In this document: one piece after another, positions 25,136 through 33,377 of the stretch
How the letters are laid out: the number at the start of each line of letters is the position of its first letter
Position numbering within the stretch: the stretch's first letter is position 1
From: Candidatus Eisenbacteria bacterium
GTDB lineage: Bacteria > Eisenbacteria > RBG-16-71-46 > SZUA-252
Direction of reading: 5' to 3'
Assembly (NCBI GenBank): GCA_005893275.1
Contig: VBOW01000038.1
Span: 1 to 41,645 of the forward strand
Length of the DNA stretch: 41,645 bases
Program-made: the position numbers and the translations under genes
Notes under the pieces: model-generated
Databases searched by the model: none
What the model saw: only the letters and a program-made list of their open reading frames with translations
Told to the model about the DNA's origin: nothing

Positions 25136-25859
25136 AGTGGACTCCTAGGTATTGGTCCATGTACCCCGCCGGCAGGGGCGGGAGCGGTGTCGCGCTCAGG
25201 AGCGCGCGCAGAGCCGTTTGGTCGAAGAAGGCGTATCCGGACGAATTTTCGATTTGGGTGAGCGAGACCTGGCCGTCACGCCCGATCCGAAAATAGACGA
25301 CGGTGCGGACCGGCCGCCCGGCGTCCATGCCTTGAGGCGGTACCCAGCGCGAGCCGATCTTGTTCCGGAGGGCGGCGAGGTAGTAGGCGAAGCGAAAGTC
25401 CCCCTCGGTCTGGACGCTGGTGGCGCGCGAGGAATCGGGGGAGTACCACCGCGGCACGAGATCCACCGCCGGCGAGGGCGTGACCTCGCGCGGCGAGGGT
25501 TTTGGCTCCTCCTTGGGTCCCTTCTTCGGGGGTATGCGCTCCTGCTTGATCACGACCTGCGCCCCGGGCTGGTAGCGCTTCATGAGGGCGGGCTTGGGGC
25601 GCGCCTTGGGCGCCTCCTCGGCGGACGCCTCGGGCGCCGGGAAGCTCCGGAGCGGGGTGATGCGGATCAAGCGCGACCGGGATTGGGGCCCGGTCGTGCC
25701 CGCGATCGCGTACTCCTTCCCGGGAGCGATCTTGATCCAGAGGAGGCTCAGGAGCGCGAGGTGAATCCCGCAGCCGAACGCGAGAAACCAAAAGCAGGCT
25801 CTCCCGCCCGGCGGCGCGGCGCCCCGCCTGAGGACCGACGGCCGATCACGGAACCGCAT
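25113..25859 (-). CDS. TonB/TolA-like envelope energy transducer
   Basis: The 248-residue product has one N-terminal membrane segment, ACFWFLAFGCGIHLALLSLLW (about residues 21-41), including the His found in TonB/TolA anchors. A Pro/Lys-rich periplasmic region (PPKKGPKEEPKPSPR) follows, about 75-135. A TonB-type C-terminal domain from about 160 has IGSRWVPPQGMDAGRPVRTV, VYFRIGRDGQVSLTQIENSS and ALLSATPLPPLPAGYM. It sits where tolA belongs, directly before tolB and overlapping it, so it probably works as TolA; TolB would contact its C-terminal domain. TolQ/TolR, the proton-driven motor, are not adjacent. TonB-family function at a receptor remains possible. Confidence 0.88.
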   Translation of the reverse strand: MRFRDRPSVLRRGAAPPGGRACFWFLAFGCGIHLALLSLLWIKIAPGKEYAIAGTTGPQSRSRLIRITPLRSFPAPEASAEEAPKARPKPALMKRYQPGAQVVIKQERIPPKKGPKEEPKPSPREVTPSPAVDLVPRWYSPDSSRATSVQTEGDFRFAYYLAALRNKIGSRWVPPQGMDAGRPVRTVVYFRIGRDGQVSLTQIENSSGYAFFDQTALRALLSATPLPPLPAGYMDQYLGVHFGFEFAQ

Positions 25860-25877
25860 CGATAGGGCATCCTCGCG

Positions 25878-27095
25878 TTATGGCTCCTGCTCCAGCTCGA
25901 GTGCTTCGTGCAGCGACCGGACCGCCCGCTCGGCATCGGCCTGGCGGACCACACAGGTGATCGTGATCGACGAGGTGCTGATCACGTCGATGTTCACGCC
26001 GGCCGCGGCGAGCGCGGCGAAGACCCGCCCCGCGGTGCCCGGGGAGGTCGCGAGCCCTTCGCCCACGACCGACAGCATCGCCACGTCGGGGTCGTAGAGG
26101 AAGGAGCGAGCGCCGATCTTCTTCCGGACCTCTTCGAGCACGGGACGCACGGCGTTCACATCATGGGAGCCCACGGTGAAGGTCACGTCGTTTCGTCCGT
26201 CCGATCCGCTGGCCTGCACGATCATCCGGACGTTGACGCCCTGGCCGCCGACCGCCTGGAAGATTTCGGACGCGATGCCGGGCCGGTCGGGAACGCCGAC
26301 CAAAACGATCTTCGCCACATCGGCATCGTGCGCGATGCCACGGATCACAACGTGTTCCATCGAATCCCCCCTCACGACTCGGGATCCTTCGTTCCAGTTG
26401 AAGCTCGACCGGACGTGAAGCGGCACGTCGAACCGGCGCGCGATCTCGACCGAGCGGTTGTGCAGCACCTTGGCGCCAAGGGAGGCCAGCTCCAGCATCT
26501 CGTCATAGGAGAGCCGGGCGATCTTGCGCGCCCCGGGAACGACCCGCGGGTCTGCCGTATATACCCCGTCCACGTCGGTATAGATCTCGCATTCCGAGGC
26601 TTGGAGGGCCGCGGCGAGCGCGACCGCGGTCGTATCCGACCCACCTCGCCCGAGGGTGGTGACCTCGCGGTCCTTGCTCACACCCTGGAACCCCGCCACG
26701 ATCACCACCCTGCCGCGTTTCAGCTCCTCGCGAATCCGGTCCGCCCGGACCTCGAGAATTTTCGCGCGCGTGTGGGACGTGTCGGTCACGATGCCGCTCT
26801 GGGAGCCGGTGAACGAGACCGCCTCCTGGCCGCGGTCGTTCACAGCCATGGACACGAGCGCCATCGAGATCCGCTCCCCCGCGGTCAGGAGCATGTCCAT
26901 CTCGCGGGGATGGGAGCGGGCCGAGACCTTGCGCGAGAGATCGATCAGATCGTCGGTGGCATCCCCCATCGCGGATACGACCACGACCAATTCCGCGCCT
27001 CCGCGGCGCGTCCGCACGATGCGCTCCGCAACGTGGTGGATCCGCTCCGGCGACCCGACGGAGGTCCCACCGTACTTTTGAACCAGCAGCGGCAT
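25878..27095 (-). CDS. lysC: Aspartate kinase
   Basis: Phosphorylates aspartate at the head of the lysine, threonine and methionine branch. The 405-residue monofunctional enzyme starts MPLLVQKYGGTSVGSPERI, with the conserved KYGGTS. VTTLGRGGSDTTAVALAAAL and ECEIYTDVDGVYTADPR complete the kinase domain, to about residue 245. Two ACT domains follow (KIVLVGVPDRPGIASEIF and AMLSVVGEGLATSPGTAGR), so allosteric inhibition by lysine and/or threonine is expected. The frame is open upstream of the ATG at 27095, but homology begins here. It is 19 bases from thrB and 18 from the tonB/tolA-like gene, in one transcript with hom, thrC and thrB. Confidence 0.96.
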   Translation of the reverse strand: MPLLVQKYGGTSVGSPERIHHVAERIVRTRRGGAELVVVVSAMGDATDDLIDLSRKVSARSHPREMDMLLTAGERISMALVSMAVNDRGQEAVSFTGSQSGIVTDTSHTRAKILEVRADRIREELKRGRVVIVAGFQGVSKDREVTTLGRGGSDTTAVALAAALQASECEIYTDVDGVYTADPRVVPGARKIARLSYDEMLELASLGAKVLHNRSVEIARRFDVPLHVRSSFNWNEGSRVVRGDSMEHVVIRGIAHDADVAKIVLVGVPDRPGIASEIFQAVGGQGVNVRMIVQASGSDGRNDVTFTVGSHDVNAVRPVLEEVRKKIGARSFLYDPDVAMLSVVGEGLATSPGTAGRVFAALAAAGVNIDVISTSSITITCVVRQADAERAVRSLHEALELEQEP

Positions 27096-27114
27096 GAATT
27101 TCGGAGATTCGCCC

Positions 27115-28095
27115 CTAGAGATGGGTCCGAGCAACGGCGCCCTTCGTCGCGATGCGCCCCGGAGCCGCGCGCGCCTTCACGCGGTGGCGGGCGAAGGCGC
27201 GAACCATCGCCCGGCCGATGCGCGCACCGAGCCGCGGCGCGTGAAACGCCAGGAGGGTCGGACCGCTTCCGCTGATCGTGACGCCGTATGCCCCGGCGCG
27301 GCACCCCGCCTCCACCACTCGATCAAACCCGGGAATCAGCCGCGCGCGGTAGGGCACATGGTACACGTCCCGGAGCGCTTCGGCCAAGAGTTCGAAGCGG
27401 CGGGTCGAGAGGGCGTGCGTCAGGGCCATCGCGCGGGCCGTGTTGCCCGCGGCGAAGGGCAGCGGCAACGAGGAGGGAAGGAGCGCGCGGGCCTTCTCGG
27501 TGCTCACATGGAGCGCGGGGATGACGAGCGTGAGCGCGAGGTCGCGGGGGACGCGAAGGTGGAGCGCCTCCACGCTCCCGTCGAGACGGGGCATGGAGAG
27601 CGTGAGCCCGCCGAAAATCGCCGGGGCCACGTTGTCGGGGTGCCCCTCGAGGCGGATCGCCTCGCGGAAAATCTCGTCGCGCGCGTAGGGCCCGCCCAGC
27701 CAGTGATTCGCCAGGGTCAACCCGGCGACGATCGCCGCGGCGCTCGAGCCCAGGCCGCGCGCGAGCGGGATCTCGGAGCGGATCGTGAGGGCGACCGTCG
27801 GGACCGGCTCCCGCGCGATCCGAAAGAGGTGCCGGAACGCGCCGAGCACCTTGTCGTGCTGCGGATCGATCGCGAGATCGCTGCCTTCTCCCAGGCGGCG
27901 GATCGAGAACCCGGAGGGGATCCTCGCGGCCGAGACCCTCATGGGGAGCCTGAGCGCCAAGCCAAGGCAGTCGAACCCGGGCCCTAGGTTCGAGGTCGAG
28001 GCCGGCGCCACGGCGCTCCAGCGCGTCGGCCGGGCCGGCGCGCGCTTCTTCTTGCGCGGACGATCGCCCTCCTGCGTCGCGAGCGTCGGGATCAC
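27115..28095 (-). CDS. thrB: Homoserine kinase (GHMP family)
   Basis: Phosphorylates homoserine on the way to threonine. The 326-residue product is a GHMP kinase: PASTSNLGPGFDCLGLAL near residue 31, the ATP-binding PLARGLGSSAAAIVAGL near 120, and ISGSGPTLLAF near 285. A basic, low-complexity stretch (RPRKKKRAPARP) precedes the domain. The start is a GTG at 28095 overlapping the thrC stop as GTGA; a longer open frame upstream lies inside thrC and is rejected. The order hom-thrC-thrB is a common threonine operon arrangement. Confidence 0.95.
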   Translation of the reverse strand: MIPTLATQEGDRPRKKKRAPARPTRWSAVAPASTSNLGPGFDCLGLALRLPMRVSAARIPSGFSIRRLGEGSDLAIDPQHDKVLGAFRHLFRIAREPVPTVALTIRSEIPLARGLGSSAAAIVAGLTLANHWLGGPYARDEIFREAIRLEGHPDNVAPAIFGGLTLSMPRLDGSVEALHLRVPRDLALTLVIPALHVSTEKARALLPSSLPLPFAAGNTARAMALTHALSTRRFELLAEALRDVYHVPYRARLIPGFDRVVEAGCRAGAYGVTISGSGPTLLAFHAPRLGARIGRAMVRAFARHRVKARAAPGRIATKGAVARTHL

Positions 28096-29207
28096 TCGAG
28101 GATGATCCTCCGAAGCACGCCGGGGTCGTCCTCGACTTTCTCGACCGCCCTCGAAACCGAGACCGCCCGCTCCGGATCCTTGAGCCCATGCCCGGTGACG
28201 GTGCACACGATCGTGCGGAGCCCCCGGAGCCGTCCCTGCGCGCCCAGCTTCAGGACCCCCGCGACGCTCGCGGCCGAGGCGGGCTCGACGAAGATCCCCT
28301 CCACCTCGGCGAGGGCCCTGTACGCGCCCAGGATCTCGTCGTCGGTCACCATCTCGATAAGGCCCCCCGAGCGGTCGCGCGCGTCCAGCGCGCCCTTCCA
28401 CGAGGCGGGGTTTCCGATCTTGATCGCGGTCGCGATCGTCTCAGGCGCCTCCACCCGGGCGCCGCGCACGATCGGGGCCGCGCCCTCAGCCTGAAATCCG
28501 AGCATCTTGGGCCGCTCCCCGGCCGAGGCCGGGCCGCCGGACGCCCCCGACGCGGCCGCCTGCTCCTCGTACCCCCTCCAGGTGGCGGTGATGTTCCCCG
28601 CGTTTCCGACCGGAAGGGCGTGGGCGTCGGGCACGCGGCCTCCGAGCGCCTGCACCACCTCGTAGGCCACGGTTTTCTGTCCCTGGATGCGGTCCGGGTT
28701 GATGGAGTTGACCACCACCACGCTGCCCTCCTCGGACATGGCGCGCACCAGCTCCAGCGCGCGGTCGAAATTCCCGCGGATCGCGAGCACGCGCGCCCCG
28801 TAGATCATTGCCTGCGCCAGCTTCCCCAGCGCGATCTGCCCCTCCGGGATCACGACCACGCAGCGAAGCCCGCCGCGCGCGGCGTACGCCGCCGCCGACG
28901 CGGAGGTGTTGCCGGTCGAGGCGCAGAGCACCGCGCGGGCGCCCCGCGCCTTCGCGCGCGAGACCGCGACCGTCATTCCGCGGTCCTTGAAGGAGCCCGT
29001 CGGATTCTGCCCCTCGATCTTCACGTGAAGATCGACGTCCGCGCCGGCCCGGCGCGAAAGCCCCGGCGCGGGGACGAGCGGCGTCCCCCCTTCGAGGAGC
29101 GTGATCACCGCGTCCTCGGGGATCTCCGGCAGAATGCCGCGGAATTCCCGCACGACCCCGCGCCACGGCGCCGCCGGTTCCCGGGTCCCCCCCCGTCCTG
29201 CGCTCAT
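28092..29207 (-). CDS. thrC: Threonine synthase
   Basis: A PLP enzyme converting O-phosphohomoserine to threonine. The 371-residue product carries the PLP-lysine motif NPTGSFKDRGMTVAVS (Lys near residue 74) and the phosphate-binding CASTGNTSASAAAYAARGG. SINPDRIQGQKTVAYEV and LPVGNAGNITATWRGY follow in order. It belongs to the shorter, bacterial class II-like branch rather than the yeast-like long form. The ATG at 29207 overlaps the hom stop as ATGA. A short low-complexity insert (ASGASGGPASAGERP) near residue 230 is a local oddity. Confidence 0.96.
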   Translation of the reverse strand: MSAGRGGTREPAAPWRGVVREFRGILPEIPEDAVITLLEGGTPLVPAPGLSRRAGADVDLHVKIEGQNPTGSFKDRGMTVAVSRAKARGARAVLCASTGNTSASAAAYAARGGLRCVVVIPEGQIALGKLAQAMIYGARVLAIRGNFDRALELVRAMSEEGSVVVVNSINPDRIQGQKTVAYEVVQALGGRVPDAHALPVGNAGNITATWRGYEEQAAASGASGGPASAGERPKMLGFQAEGAAPIVRGARVEAPETIATAIKIGNPASWKGALDARDRSGGLIEMVTDDEILGAYRALAEVEGIFVEPASAASVAGVLKLGAQGRLRGLRTIVCTVTGHGLKDPERAVSVSRAVEKVEDDPGVLRRIILE

Positions 29208-30493
29208 AGGTCGAAAATCCGCACGGCGCGGGGGGTCTTCCGCATGGACGGAAGGTTTGCGATCCCCCTCACCGCCTCGCGCACGTCGCGATCCCCCGCC
29301 TCGTGCGTGAGCATCGTGATCGAAGCCTCGCCCCGGAATCCCTCCGCCTGAAACATCTGCGCCACGCTGACGTTCGATCCTCCGAGGCACGCGGCCACCT
29401 GGGCCAGCACGCCGGGTCGATCCTCCACGATCAGGCGGAGGTAGTACTTCGTTCGGACGGCATCGAGCGGGACCCGCTCCCCAGGCTCGGGCTTCGCCGC
29501 GCCCGCGAGGAACCTCACCCCGGCCACGAACTCGCGCGCGGCGACCAAGACGTCTCCAAGCACCGCCTGCGCGGTCGGGAGAGCGCCCGCGCCCTTTCCA
29601 TAGAAAAGCATCGACCCGGTGGCCTCACCCTGCAGGTAGATCCCGTTGAACTCATCGCGCACGTCGGCGAGGAGATACCGCTTGGGGATGAAGGCGGGGT
29701 GCACGCGGAGATCGAGCCCTTCGGAGTCTCGGAGCGCGATCCCGAGAAGCTTCACCGTGTAGCCGAAGCGATCCGCCTGGCGAAGATCCTCCAGCTCCAT
29801 CCCGATGATGCCTTCGGTCGGGATCGAGCCGTGCGCGACGTCCATCCGAAACGCGCGGCGCACGAGGATCGCGAGCTTCTGCGCGGTGTCCGCGCCGGAA
29901 AGGTCGAGGGTGGGGTCGGCTTCGGCGAAGCCGAGCGTCTGCGCCGCGGCGAGGGCTTCCGCGAAGTCGCGCCCGTCGCGCTCCATCGTGGATAGGATGA
30001 AGTTCGTCGTCCCGTTCAGGATCGCGACCAGGAGCCGGAAGTGCTCGGTGCGGAGCCCGTGCTCGAGCGCCTGGAGCACCGGAATGCCGCCGCCCGCCGA
30101 CGCCTCGTAACGGATCGTCGCCTTCGAATCGGCCGCGAGCCGCTCCAGCTCCTCCCCGTGGAGCGCGAGGAGGTGCTTGTTCGCCGTGACCACCGGGATG
30201 CCGCGCTTGAGCGCCGCGCGCACCGGCCCGAGCATCGCTTCCCCGCCGACCAGCTCGATCAGGAGATCCACGTCTTCCGCATTTGCGACGGCGAGCGGGT
30301 CGGTCCCGACGTGAGCCCCGGAGAGGTCGCATTCACGCCGCTTCCCCGGATCGCGCACGGCGACGCGGGTGACGCGAAGGGTCGCGCCCACGGAGTCCCG
30401 GACCAGACGTTCGCGCTGATGAAGGAGCGTGAGGAAGCCTTGGCCAACGACCCCGCATCCCAAAAGGCCGATGCGAACCACGGAGGGGGGCAT
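29204..30493 (-). CDS. hom: Homoserine dehydrogenase with ACT domain
   Basis: Reduces aspartate semialdehyde to homoserine with NAD(P)H. The 429-residue product has the nucleotide fold at its start (VRIGLLGCGVVGQGFLTLL). VVTANKHLLALHGEEL follows with the catalytic-region Lys, then GTTNFILSTMERDG and ADPTLDLSGADTAQKLAIL. A C-terminal ACT domain from about residue 345 (RLIVEDRPGVLAQVAACLGG) suggests feedback by threonine. It begins the hom-thrC-thrB-lysC-tonB/tolA-tolB run. The predicted transcript starts only two or three bases before the ATG, so no Shine-Dalgarno is available and no thr attenuator exists. Confidence 0.97.
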   Translation of the reverse strand: MPPSVVRIGLLGCGVVGQGFLTLLHQRERLVRDSVGATLRVTRVAVRDPGKRRECDLSGAHVGTDPLAVANAEDVDLLIELVGGEAMLGPVRAALKRGIPVVTANKHLLALHGEELERLAADSKATIRYEASAGGGIPVLQALEHGLRTEHFRLLVAILNGTTNFILSTMERDGRDFAEALAAAQTLGFAEADPTLDLSGADTAQKLAILVRRAFRMDVAHGSIPTEGIIGMELEDLRQADRFGYTVKLLGIALRDSEGLDLRVHPAFIPKRYLLADVRDEFNGIYLQGEATGSMLFYGKGAGALPTAQAVLGDVLVAAREFVAGVRFLAGAAKPEPGERVPLDAVRTKYYLRLIVEDRPGVLAQVAACLGGSNVSVAQMFQAEGFRGEASITMLTHEAGDRDVREAVRGIANLPSMRKTPRAVRIFDL

Positions 30494-30502
30494 AGACCTC
30501 GG

Positions 30503-30531
30503 AGGCTACCGAAGGGGTGTGGGGCTGTCAA
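30503..30531 (-). promoter_or_regulatory. Promoter of the hom operon, near leaderless
   Basis: TTGACA (30526-30531), a 17-nt spacer and TAGCCT (30503-30508) on the minus strand, ending nine bases before the hom ATG. The same TTGACA-17-TAGCCT pair precedes the ECF sigma gene. Confidence 0.6.
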
Positions 30532-30532
30532 A

Positions 30533-30569
30533 CCGCGCGGGCGCTCCCGTCGAGAGGGAGACCGCGCGG
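30533..30569 (-). terminator. Two-tier GC-rich stem-loop after the unknown 275-residue gene
   Basis: CCGCGCGG pairs with a second CCGCGCGG (self-complementary) and encloses an inner stem CTCCC/GGGAG with a seven-base loop. It begins about 17 bases after the stop of the gene at 30586 and lies just before the hom promoter. It probably separates the two transcripts, although no T-run follows. Confidence 0.5.
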
Positions 30570-30585
30570 CCGGCCCGGAGCCGCG

Positions 30586-31413
30586 TTACGCCGAGAGCCG
30601 GCGCAGCTCGTCGTCGCGGCGCGAGATGGACCAGCGCTCGCGGAATGCCTTGAGCGAGAAGGAAGGATCGACCCGCTTCACTTCGCGGGCGGCGCGGGCG
30701 AGCCTGCGACGCGCGTCCTTGCTGTGCGTCTTCCGCCACTCCACGTAGCTGTCCAGAAGCTCGTCCCAGGAGCCTGTCCTGTGCGATTTTTCGAAGTGCT
30801 CCTGGGTGTCGTGCTCGATGTGATACATCTCCCCCGAGCTGAGCTCGCTCATGAGATGCAGGTACTCACCGCTCATCCACACCATGACCTTGGTGTAGGC
30901 CTCGAAGTTCCGCGAGAGCTTGTCCATCACCTCGGCGATGGCGGCGCCGCGCCCGAAGAGCCGCTCCGCGTAGGCCGAGGCGAATTGATAGTAGGATTTC
31001 CCGCGTCCGGTGAGGCGGCTCTGAGCGTCCTCCTGTGGTTCCGGCACGTCTCCGACCAGCGACGACTCGCCGAAAATGCCGAGCGAGACGTAGAGGAAAT
31101 CCGCGTTCGCCTTGTACACGCGATAGCGCAGCCTCTGATCCTTCGTCTCCTGCACGCGCGCGAAGACGTCCGCATCGCGTGTCGAGATGAAGTTCGATTG
31201 CAACAGGTCGTGCTGCCCCGTCACGACGCCCGCGAGGAGCGATGCGGTATAGACGTTCACGTCCTCGTCATATTCCTTGAGGTCGGAGGGCATCTCCGAA
31301 TCGATCCGCGAAAGGAGGAAGTTATTGATAAAAAAGTAGCCGACATCCTCCCGGGGAGGATTCGCGATCGCCGCCAGGTCCGTAGCCAACTTGATGTAGG
31401 ATTTGTTGCTCAC
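30586..31413 (-). CDS. Hypothetical protein, 275 residues, family not recognised
   Basis: I do not recognise this protein. From a GTG at 31413, with GGAGAG eight bases upstream, it runs 275 residues. The same frame extends to an ATG at 31533, but that extra part is Arg/Gly/His-rich and passes through the Shine-Dalgarno, so I reject it. There is no signal peptide or membrane helix. The content is mainly amphipathic helix with many aromatic residues (YYQFASAYAERLFGRG, YLHLMSELSSGEMYHIEHD) and a basic C-terminus (KDARRRLARAAREVKR). It looks cytosolic and helical. It has its own terminator-like element and no functional neighbour; the DUF5658-like gene is 191 bases upstream. Confidence 0.75.
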   Translation of the reverse strand: MSNKSYIKLATDLAAIANPPREDVGYFFINNFLLSRIDSEMPSDLKEYDEDVNVYTASLLAGVVTGQHDLLQSNFISTRDADVFARVQETKDQRLRYRVYKANADFLYVSLGIFGESSLVGDVPEPQEDAQSRLTGRGKSYYQFASAYAERLFGRGAAIAEVMDKLSRNFEAYTKVMVWMSGEYLHLMSELSSGEMYHIEHDTQEHFEKSHRTGSWDELLDSYVEWRKTHSKDARRRLARAAREVKRVDPSFSLKAFRERWSISRRDDELRRLSA

Positions 31414-31604
31414 CGTTTCGCTCTCCGTACCCCTGTGCCCCACGGCGCGGGTCCACTTGTGCGTTTTGCACGATCCATGCCATCGAGGCCGCGTATTTGG
31501 GCCGTCCCGAAGGGAACCCTCCAAACCATACAATCAGTTTGCCGCTAGCGAGTTGGGGCGCCTCACGTTTCGGAATCCGGGCCGCCCAATTCCAAGCCGG
31601 TGGA

Positions 31605-31988
31605 TCACAGATGTTGCGGAAGCAGCATGTAGAGGAAACTTCGCATCACGACGGTGAAATACACCGCAAATAATGTAACCACAGCACCATGGATCCATTT
31701 CACCTTTTTACGATAGCGCCAGAGGAAGACGCACCCGAGCGTGGGAACCAAGGTCTTGTAGAGCCAGAAGATGTATGGGGAGTGCTCGAGCAGGAAGGCC
31801 ATGATCCGGTTGGCCTCCACCATGAATCGTGCATTCAGCAAGTAGACGGTCTGGGCCGCGTCGATGAAGTTGAGGGCTCCGACCAGCCAGAGGAGCCAGA
31901 AGAGGCGTTGCTCGGCTCGCGCCGCGGCGCGCCGATCCCTGCGCCGGCGCTGAAGGCCGCGCCGGTCCGATCCCTCGAACTTCGCCAT
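31605..31988 (-). CDS. DUF5658-like small membrane protein
   Basis: The 127-residue product has a very basic N-terminus (RRGLQRRRRDRRAAARAEQR). Membrane helices follow: LFWLLWLVGALNFIDAAQTV, then SPYIFWLYKTLVPTLGCVFL, then AVVTLFAVYFTVVMRSFLYM. The N-x2-D and AQTV..L...EANRIM pattern resembles DUF5658, small integral membrane proteins of unknown role; I make that match from memory. The ATG at 31988 has GAGGAGG five bases upstream. The frame is open far upstream, antisense to hpt, but that part is not protein-like. The gene is divergent from hpt. The 190 bases downstream of it (31414-31604) hold no recognisable gene; one short hairpin with a CTTC loop is visible near 31505-31520. Confidence 0.8.
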   Translation of the reverse strand: MAKFEGSDRRGLQRRRRDRRAAARAEQRLFWLLWLVGALNFIDAAQTVYLLNARFMVEANRIMAFLLEHSPYIFWLYKTLVPTLGCVFLWRYRKKVKWIHGAVVTLFAVYFTVVMRSFLYMLLPQHL

Positions 31989-32067
31989 CGCTCCTCCTCG
32001 AATCCGATCGCGGGGGATGAAGCGCTGGGGCAAGTATCGGCAAATGGGAGATGAACTTGCGCCCGAT

Positions 32068-32096
32068 TTGACAGGCCTCAAACCCGATGCTAGTCT
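32068..32096 (+). promoter_or_regulatory. Promoter of the hpt-udk-permease-pnp operon
   Basis: TTGACA (32068-32073), a 17-nt spacer and TAGTCT (32091-32096). Transcription would begin near 32103, leaving a 27-base leader with GGGAGG upstream of the hpt ATG. No purine riboswitch fits in that length. Confidence 0.6.
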
Positions 32097-32129
32097 GCGT
32101 CCCATTCCACTTGGGAGGCCCGGGTTTCC

Positions 32130-32684
32130 ATGGAAGTCCTGATCGGCAGCGACGCTATCCAGAGCCGGGTCCGCGAGATCGGAAAGCAGATCGCGCGCGA
32201 CCACCCAGAGGGCGCCCCGCTTTTGATCGGGGTGCTCCGCGGGTGCGTCATCTTCATGGCCGACCTCATGAAAAGCCTTCCGATTCCCCACGAGATCGAC
32301 TTCATCAGCATCTCCAGCTACGAGCATTCGTCCTTGTCCTCGGGGACGCCACGGCTCGTGAAGGACATCGGGCGCGACATCGCGGGCCGCGACGTGATCA
32401 TCGTCGAGGACATCGTGGACACCGGCTACACGCTGGAATTCCTGCGCCGGACGTTTCTCGCGCGGAACCCGGCCTCCCTCAAGACCGTGGCGCTCCTCGA
32501 CAAGAGACCGCGTCGCGAGTGCCCGGTGCCTATCGACTACATTGGATTTGAGATCCCGGATCGCTTCGTGGTGGGCTACGGCCTCGATTTCGCGGAGCGT
32601 TTCCGGCACCTTCCCTACATCGCCGCGCTCTCCCCCGAGGAGCTTACGCCCCGGCCGGCCGTCCGCTCCCTGGGAGCGGCGTAG
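32130..32684 (+). CDS. hpt: Hypoxanthine phosphoribosyltransferase
   Basis: Salvages hypoxanthine (and usually guanine) with PRPP to form IMP or GMP. The 184-residue product has the type I PRTase fold. LLIGVLRGCVIFMADL carries the PPi loop, SSYEHSSLSSG is the flexible loop, and the PRPP motif DVIIVEDIVDTGYTL lies near residue 89. DKRPRRECPVPIDYIGFEIP and FVVGYGLDFAERFRHLPYI are standard for Hpt. It opens a plus-strand salvage operon with udk one base downstream. TilS and FtsH, common neighbours of hpt elsewhere, are absent. Confidence 0.96.
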   Translation: MEVLIGSDAIQSRVREIGKQIARDHPEGAPLLIGVLRGCVIFMADLMKSLPIPHEIDFISISSYEHSSLSSGTPRLVKDIGRDIAGRDVIIVEDIVDTGYTLEFLRRTFLARNPASLKTVALLDKRPRRECPVPIDYIGFEIPDRFVVGYGLDFAERFRHLPYIAALSPEELTPRPAVRSLGAA

Positions 32685-32685
32685 C

Positions 32686-33327
32686 ATGGTTTCGCATTCC
32701 CAGCGCCGGGGAATCCTGATCGGAATCGCGGGCGGAACCGGCGCCGGCAAGACCCTCGTCGCGCAATCAATCGCCCAGGACCTGGGAAGCGAATCGGTCC
32801 TGCTCCTGGAGCAGGACTCCTATTACAAAGACCTCCACCACATTCCGCTCGGGGAACGCGAGAATCGGAACTTCGACCACCCTGACGCTTTCGATCGCGA
32901 TCTCTTGCGCACCCACTTGGAGAAGCTTCTCGCGGGAGGCGAGGCGGACATGCCGGTCTACGACATGCGCACCCACACGCGCGTGAGCCAGCCGCTCCGG
33001 ATCCAGGGACGCCGCATCATCATGCTCGACGGCCTGCTGGTGCTCGAGGATCCCGGGCTCCGCCACTTGATGGACATCAAGATCTACGTCGATGCCGACC
33101 CCGACATTCGATTCATCCGCCGCCTGAAGCGCGATCTCACCGAGCGCGGCCGCACGCTGGATCAGGTGATCCGCCAATACGAATCCAGCGTGCGCCCGAT
33201 GCACCTGCAGTTCGTCGAGCCCTCGAAGCGCTACGCCGACCTCGTGATCCCCGAGGGGGGCTACAACTTCGTCGCGATCGACCTCATCAAGACCAAGATC
33301 CGCTCCCTCCTCGCCGAGACGGCATGA
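32686..33327 (+). CDS. udk: Uridine kinase
   Basis: Phosphorylates uridine and cytidine in pyrimidine salvage. The 213-residue product has P-loop GIAGGTGAGKTLVAQSIAQ near residue 13, then LLEQDSYYKDLHHIPLGERE and NFDHPDAFDRDLLRTHLEKL. YDMRTHTRVSQPLRIQGRR and RRLKRDLTERGRTLDQVIRQ close the family pattern. The start ATG at 32686 is one base after the hpt stop. The longer open frame inside hpt is rejected. Its stop overlaps an ATG of a 15-codon remnant frame that leads into the permease gene. Confidence 0.95.
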   Translation: MVSHSQRRGILIGIAGGTGAGKTLVAQSIAQDLGSESVLLLEQDSYYKDLHHIPLGERENRNFDHPDAFDRDLLRTHLEKLLAGGEADMPVYDMRTHTRVSQPLRIQGRRIIMLDGLLVLEDPGLRHLMDIKIYVDADPDIRFIRRLKRDLTERGRTLDQVIRQYESSVRPMHLQFVEPSKRYADLVIPEGGYNFVAIDLIKTKIRSLLAETA

Positions 33328-33371
33328 CGACGAGCGGTGATCCCGCGCCGCCCGTCGGCGCCGAGACCTAG
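33324..33371 (+). pseudogene. 15-codon remnant in frame with the permease, closed by TAG
   Basis: An ATG at 33324 overlaps the udk stop as ATGA, the usual coupling in this genome. It reads 15 codons (MTTSGDPAPPVGAET) to a TAG at 33369-33371. Exactly in the same frame, two codons later, the permease gene begins at ATG 33378. The simplest reading is that the permease once started here and an amber mutation shortened it, or that a decoy start serves coupling. Confidence 0.35.
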
Positions 33372-33377
33372 ACCGTG

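Noticed and set aside
30494-30585. Threonine attenuator (leader peptide) before hom
   Set aside because: The promoter leaves no room for a leader; the stem-loop at 30533-30569 lies upstream of it.
31414-31604. Small RNA or gene in the 190-bp gap between the unknown gene and the DUF5658-like gene
   Set aside because: Only a weak 5-bp hairpin is seen; no promoter-terminator pair or coding signal.
31989-32750. N-terminal extension of the DUF5658-like gene antisense to hpt
   Set aside because: The segment lacks membrane or protein-like character, and the ATG at 31988 has a strong Shine-Dalgarno.
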